Positions 7,008 through 8,634 of a DNA stretch of 8,634 nucleotides are shown here, one piece after another. The notes beneath the pieces are model-generated. The model searched no databases and was not told where the DNA came from. It saw only the letters and a list, made by a program, of their open reading frames with translations. Every line of letters starts with the position of its first letter. Positions within the stretch are counted from its first letter, which is position 1. This stretch comes from JAHFOW01 sp964370795 (GTDB lineage Bacteria > Planctomycetota > Brocadiia > Brocadiales > Brocadiaceae), in NCBI GenBank assembly GCA_964370795.1, contig CAYJME010000151.1, positions 1-8,634 on the forward strand, in the 5' to 3' direction. The position numbers and the translations under genes were made by a program.

Positions 7008-7037
7008 ATAATAGTTTGATTGAGATGTGATATACAG
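7008..7037 (-). promoter_or_regulatory. Candidate ssrA promoter
   Basis: On the minus strand a TATTAT box (complement of 7013 down to 7008) lies 5 bases before the first G of the mature tmRNA, a suitable place for a -10 element if transcription begins at or near the mature end. A -35 is weak (TGTATA or CTGTAT around 7031-7037). An ATTGAG/CTCAAT inverted repeat (7019-7024, 7044-7049) brackets the -35 area. Position, not sequence quality, is the main support. Confidence 0.4.
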
Positions 7038-7080
7038 AAATGACTCAATGTAACAAGGTAATATTCAGCTCAATTATAAC

Positions 7081-7215
7081 ATGAGATATCAGATTTGCAA
7101 TGTGATTAATTTTTCGTTTCCGATGTCTTTCCATAAAAGGAGCAAGCTGATTTCCAAAGAAAAGGAGGAAAGAGGAAATCAGCTTGCCAAAAGGAGAACA
7201 ATTACGCTATTATAA
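7081..7215 (+). CDS. Doubtful 44-residue ORF across the hairpin locus
   Basis: An open frame from ATG 7081 to TAA 7213-7215 would encode a basic peptide, beginning MRYQICNVINFSFPMSFHK and ending LAKRRTITLL. An inner ATG at 7123 would give 30 residues. Neither start has a Shine-Dalgarno, I do not recognise the peptide, and the frame runs through a perfect inverted repeat. In its favour, the stop lies 2 bases before the terminator-like hairpin. It is listed because nothing else explains this stretch. A non-coding RNA is at least as likely. Confidence 0.15.
   Translation: MRYQICNVINFSFPMSFHKRSKLISKEKEERGNQLAKRRTITLL
7142..7187. repeat. Perfect 14-bp inverted repeat with an 18-base all-purine loop
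   Basis: GCAAGCTGATTTCC (7142-7155) is the exact reverse complement of GGAAATCAGCTTGC (7174-7187). The loop 7156-7173 consists only of A and G and contains AAAAGGAGGAAA. A 14-bp perfect match in an AT-rich spacer is unlikely by chance. No T-run follows directly, so this is not itself a terminator. Confidence 0.85.
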
Positions 7216-7217
7216 AC

Positions 7218-7258
7218 AACCTTTACTCAATAAAGGTTCCATTTTTATAATTTTTTTT
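7218..7258 (+). terminator. Weak Rho-independent terminator, plus strand
   Basis: AACCTTTA (7218-7225) pairs perfectly with TAAAGGTT (7231-7238) over a CTCAA loop. It is followed by T-rich sequence: TTTTT at 7242-7246 and eight Ts at 7251-7258. The stem is AT-rich and the longest T-run is 12 bases away, so strength is doubtful. The minus strand offers no T-run after this stem. It would end a transcript from the 7081-7215 region and insulate the lipoprotein gene. Confidence 0.5.
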
Positions 7259-7284
7259 GTGTTTATTGGTTCATGGATTATAAT
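7257..7284 (+). promoter_or_regulatory. Candidate promoter, possibly for a leaderless lipoprotein mRNA
   Basis: An exact TATAAT lies at 7279-7284 with a poor -35 (TTGTGT, 7257-7262, spacer 16). The -10 ends 8 bases before the ATG at 7293, so transcription would begin within a base or two of the start codon. No Shine-Dalgarno precedes the ATG, which agrees with a leaderless message. Confidence 0.45.
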
Positions 7285-7292
7285 TACTCGTT

Positions 7293-7745
7293 ATGAGGAG
7301 ATATAGAATAATTTATACAGGGGTGGTTATCCTGTTTTTATTTGGATGCAGTACGACTTCACAGAGGATATTAACGGATATAGACCGTCAAATGAGTGAC
7401 CTCACAAAAACCACTCAAACCCTTGAAAAAAGGGTCGATGATTTATCAAGGTCTGTTTCCTTGATCGTAAACGATGGAAATGATTTGCATAACGAGGTAT
7501 ATAGCGCAAGGAGTCAGGGTAAAAAGGTTGAACAAAGGGTTGATGAAGTAGAGACGTTAGCAAAGAGTTTGGACGAACGAACGGATAAGCAGGAATCAAG
7601 TCATAAGGCATTGGAAGAAGATATAAATAAGCGGATGGACGACCTCCAGAAGGCTATGGTTGAGTTATCCAATCGTTTAGAAGTGCTGAAGTTGGATATA
7701 AAGGATAAGGTGAAGGAAAATATCGGACAACCAACAACTCCCTAA
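7293..7745 (+). CDS. Coiled-coil lipoprotein of unknown function
   Basis: The 150-residue protein begins MRRYR, followed by a hydrophobic stretch and a lipobox LFGC (16-19), so Cys19 is the likely lipidated first residue of the mature protein. Ser20 at the next position, rather than Asp, suggests outer-membrane sorting under the Gram-negative rule. From about 25 to 140 it is highly charged and helical with heptad-like spacing of Leu, Val and Met (for example MSDLTKTTQTLEKRVDDL and INKRMDDLQKAMVELSNRL), a long coiled coil like those of envelope spacers. I do not recognise a named family. GAGGAG lies just inside the gene, but no suitable downstream start fits a signal peptide, so the ATG at 7293 stands. 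It heads an apparent cluster with a small membrane protein and an HtrA protease, suggesting an envelope role. Confidence 0.8.
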   Translation: MRRYRIIYTGVVILFLFGCSTTSQRILTDIDRQMSDLTKTTQTLEKRVDDLSRSVSLIVNDGNDLHNEVYSARSQGKKVEQRVDEVETLAKSLDERTDKQESSHKALEEDINKRMDDLQKAMVELSNRLEVLKLDIKDKVKENIGQPTTP

Positions 7746-7795
7746 CCTGCGAAGATTATTTCAATTAATGTGCAAAATAGTATCACGCATTTAAA

Positions 7796-8014
7796 ATGAA
7801 CACACTCAAAAAAATGTTTCTTATCTTTGGAATAGGTTTCGCGTACTGTTCGATTATTTACATTACCTTTTACGTCGTTGCCAGGGTTTACAGCACAAGT
7901 GATCCCATTCTGGCAAAAAAGGTTGTAATTTTAGCATTTTTTGTAAACATAATTATTTTTATAGGCAGTTGGTATTTATTTTATAAATTGAAAATTCTCA
8001 AAGAAAAAAAATGA
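7796..8014 (+). CDS. Small two-helix membrane protein, unknown function
   Basis: Protein of 72 residues with two predicted membrane helices, about residues 7-29 and 42-63, joined by a short polar loop (YSTSDPILAKK). It has lysines at both ends (KK at 5-6, KILKEKK at the tail), which favours both termini inside. No conserved catalytic motif is seen and I do not recognise the family. The start has no Shine-Dalgarno. It begins 50 bases after the lipoprotein gene and stops 1 base before the htrA start, so translational coupling with the protease is likely. The hydrophobic pattern and tight junction support a real gene; a role alongside the periplasmic protease is inference from position only. Confidence 0.65.
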   Translation: MNTLKKMFLIFGIGFAYCSIIYITFYVVARVYSTSDPILAKKVVILAFFVNIIIFIGSWYLFYKLKILKEKK

Positions 8015-8015
8015 A

Positions 8016-8634
8016 ATGTGCAAAAAAGTAATTTTCGTTCCGGCGATTGTTATTCTTTTTTTTCTCTCTTGCAGTAATTCATATGCAGGTCAAAATGCAG
8101 AGGTTGATAAATTAAAAAAAGAACTCCTGGAACTTGAAAAGGTTACCAATCCGCTGATTCAGACATTTCGAAAGGTTTCACAGCTTATTACGCCTTCAGT
8201 TGTAAGTGTAAATACTGAAAAGAAGGAACTCGCAAAATCCAATCCTGAAAATAAACAACCGCCGCCACCGCAACAAAATTTTTCTCCAAAACGTGAGCGT
8301 GAGTATCATACCGAAGATGTCCCCAAAAAGGGCATTGGTTCGGGCATTATTGTCGATGAACGAGGGTATATTTTAACGAATAATCATGTCATTAGCGGTT
8401 TTTCTGAAAATGAAGTGACCGTCGTTACATACACCGGGGAACAATACAAGAATGTTAAAATTGTTGGAGTTGACCCAAGCACAGATCTGGCGATTATTAA
8501 AATTGAAGGCGGTGAATTTTTACCTGTCGAATTTGGAAATTCTGATGAAGTGCAGGTAGGCGACTGGGTAATTGCAGTAGGCAGCCCTTTCGGATATCTG
8601 CAAACGGTTTCAACGGGTATTATCAGCGCCAAGG
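8016..8634 (+). CDS. HtrA/DegP-family serine protease (3' partial)
   Basis: The frame runs off the window after 206 codons. It begins MCKKVIFVPAIVILFFLSC, a signal peptide; SPase I cleavage after S-Y-A24 is likely, while the LSC sequence is a poor lipobox. A charged stretch (30-60) and a proline-rich linker (81-91, QPPPPQQ) follow, then the trypsin-like domain: GIGSGIIVDERGYILTNNHV with catalytic His124, DPSTDLAIIKI with catalytic Asp157, and VGDWVIAVGSPFG. The catalytic Ser (GNSGG) and any PDZ domains lie beyond the window. HtrA proteases degrade or refold damaged envelope proteins. The start is 1 base after the preceding stop. An alternative initiation at ATG 8011, overlapping that stop, would reach this frame only by a -1 shift on A-AAA-AAG. 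Confidence 0.93.
   Translation, partial: MCKKVIFVPAIVILFFLSCSNSYAGQNAEVDKLKKELLELEKVTNPLIQTFRKVSQLITPSVVSVNTEKKELAKSNPENKQPPPPQQNFSPKREREYHTEDVPKKGIGSGIIVDERGYILTNNHVISGFSENEVTVVTYTGEQYKNVKIVGVDPSTDLAIIKIEGGEFLPVEFGNSDEVQVGDWVIAVGSPFGYLQTVSTGIISAK

Larger units (their letters stand above)
7135..7258 (+). ncRNA. Possible small RNA with purine-loop hairpin and repeated AAAAGGAG
   Basis: The stretch 7003-7292 has no convincing gene. It holds three exact copies of AAAAGGAG (7135-7142, 7160-7167, 7189-7196), a strong hairpin whose loop carries the middle copy, then a terminator-like hairpin. A candidate -10 (TATAAC, 7075-7080) would start transcription near 7087 and give an RNA of roughly 170 nt, but its -35 is poor. 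Repeated GGA in single-stranded loops is the signature of CsrA/RsmA-binding RNAs. On the opposite strand the same loops would read CUCCUUUU, an anti-Shine-Dalgarno. The plus strand is favoured only because the terminator lies on that side. Confidence 0.3.

Noticed and set aside
8384..8632. Minus-strand ORF of 82 residues at the right edge
   Set aside because: The plus strand there encodes the conserved HtrA catalytic region with His and Asp, so the minus frame is a shadow.
1..8634. CRISPR array, integrase, insertion sequence or toxin-antitoxin pair
   Set aside because: I looked for regularly spaced repeats, transposase or integrase motifs and small toxin-like gene pairs on both strands and found none. 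The two-gene junction at 8014-8016 involves a membrane protein and a protease, not a toxin pair.

Overview
The window looks like a chromosomal segment of a moderately AT-rich bacterium with long AT-rich intergenic spacers. The proteins are ordinary bacterial housekeeping types, apart from one eukaryote-like enzyme. The overall flavour (gene families, spacers with dispersed palindromes, HtrA next to a small membrane protein) would fit a planctomycete, possibly an anammox-type Brocadiales. That is an impression from memory and no search was run.

Layout. Every protein gene reads on the plus strand. From the left: the 3' part of a transaldolase gene (2-547), cut by the window edge; a 200-base spacer holding imperfect AT-rich palindromes and a GACGAC hairpin; priA, the replication-restart helicase (748-3027); guaB, IMP dehydrogenase (3108-4622); a C-run/G-run palindrome spacer; a CCA-adding-enzyme-type nucleotidyltransferase with an HD domain (4796-6109); and a universal stress protein (6168-6626).

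On the minus strand, convergent with the stress-protein gene, lies a complete one-piece tmRNA gene, ssrA (6652-7002), with a readable proteolysis tag. From 7003 to 7292 there is no convincing protein gene. This stretch holds a possible ssrA promoter, a perfect 14-bp inverted repeat with an all-purine loop, three copies of AAAAGGAG, and a weak plus-strand terminator. It may encode a small RNA. The right end carries an apparent envelope cluster: a coiled-coil lipoprotein (7293-7745), a two-helix membrane protein (7796-8014) and the N-terminal part of an HtrA/DegP-type protease (8016 to the window end).

How the genes relate. transaldolase, priA, guaB, cca and usp are separate housekeeping functions and the spacing does not argue for one tight operon. 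There is one functional link: the tmRNA gene does not encode its 3' CCA, so it depends on a CCA-adding enzyme such as the one encoded about 0.5 kb away. No novel multi-gene system is evident. The most notable items are the eukaryote-like IMP dehydrogenase, the unusual tmRNA tag, the purine-loop hairpin locus, and unusual translation starts (a TTG start without Shine-Dalgarno, a possible leaderless mRNA, and a slippery heptamer at the htrA start).
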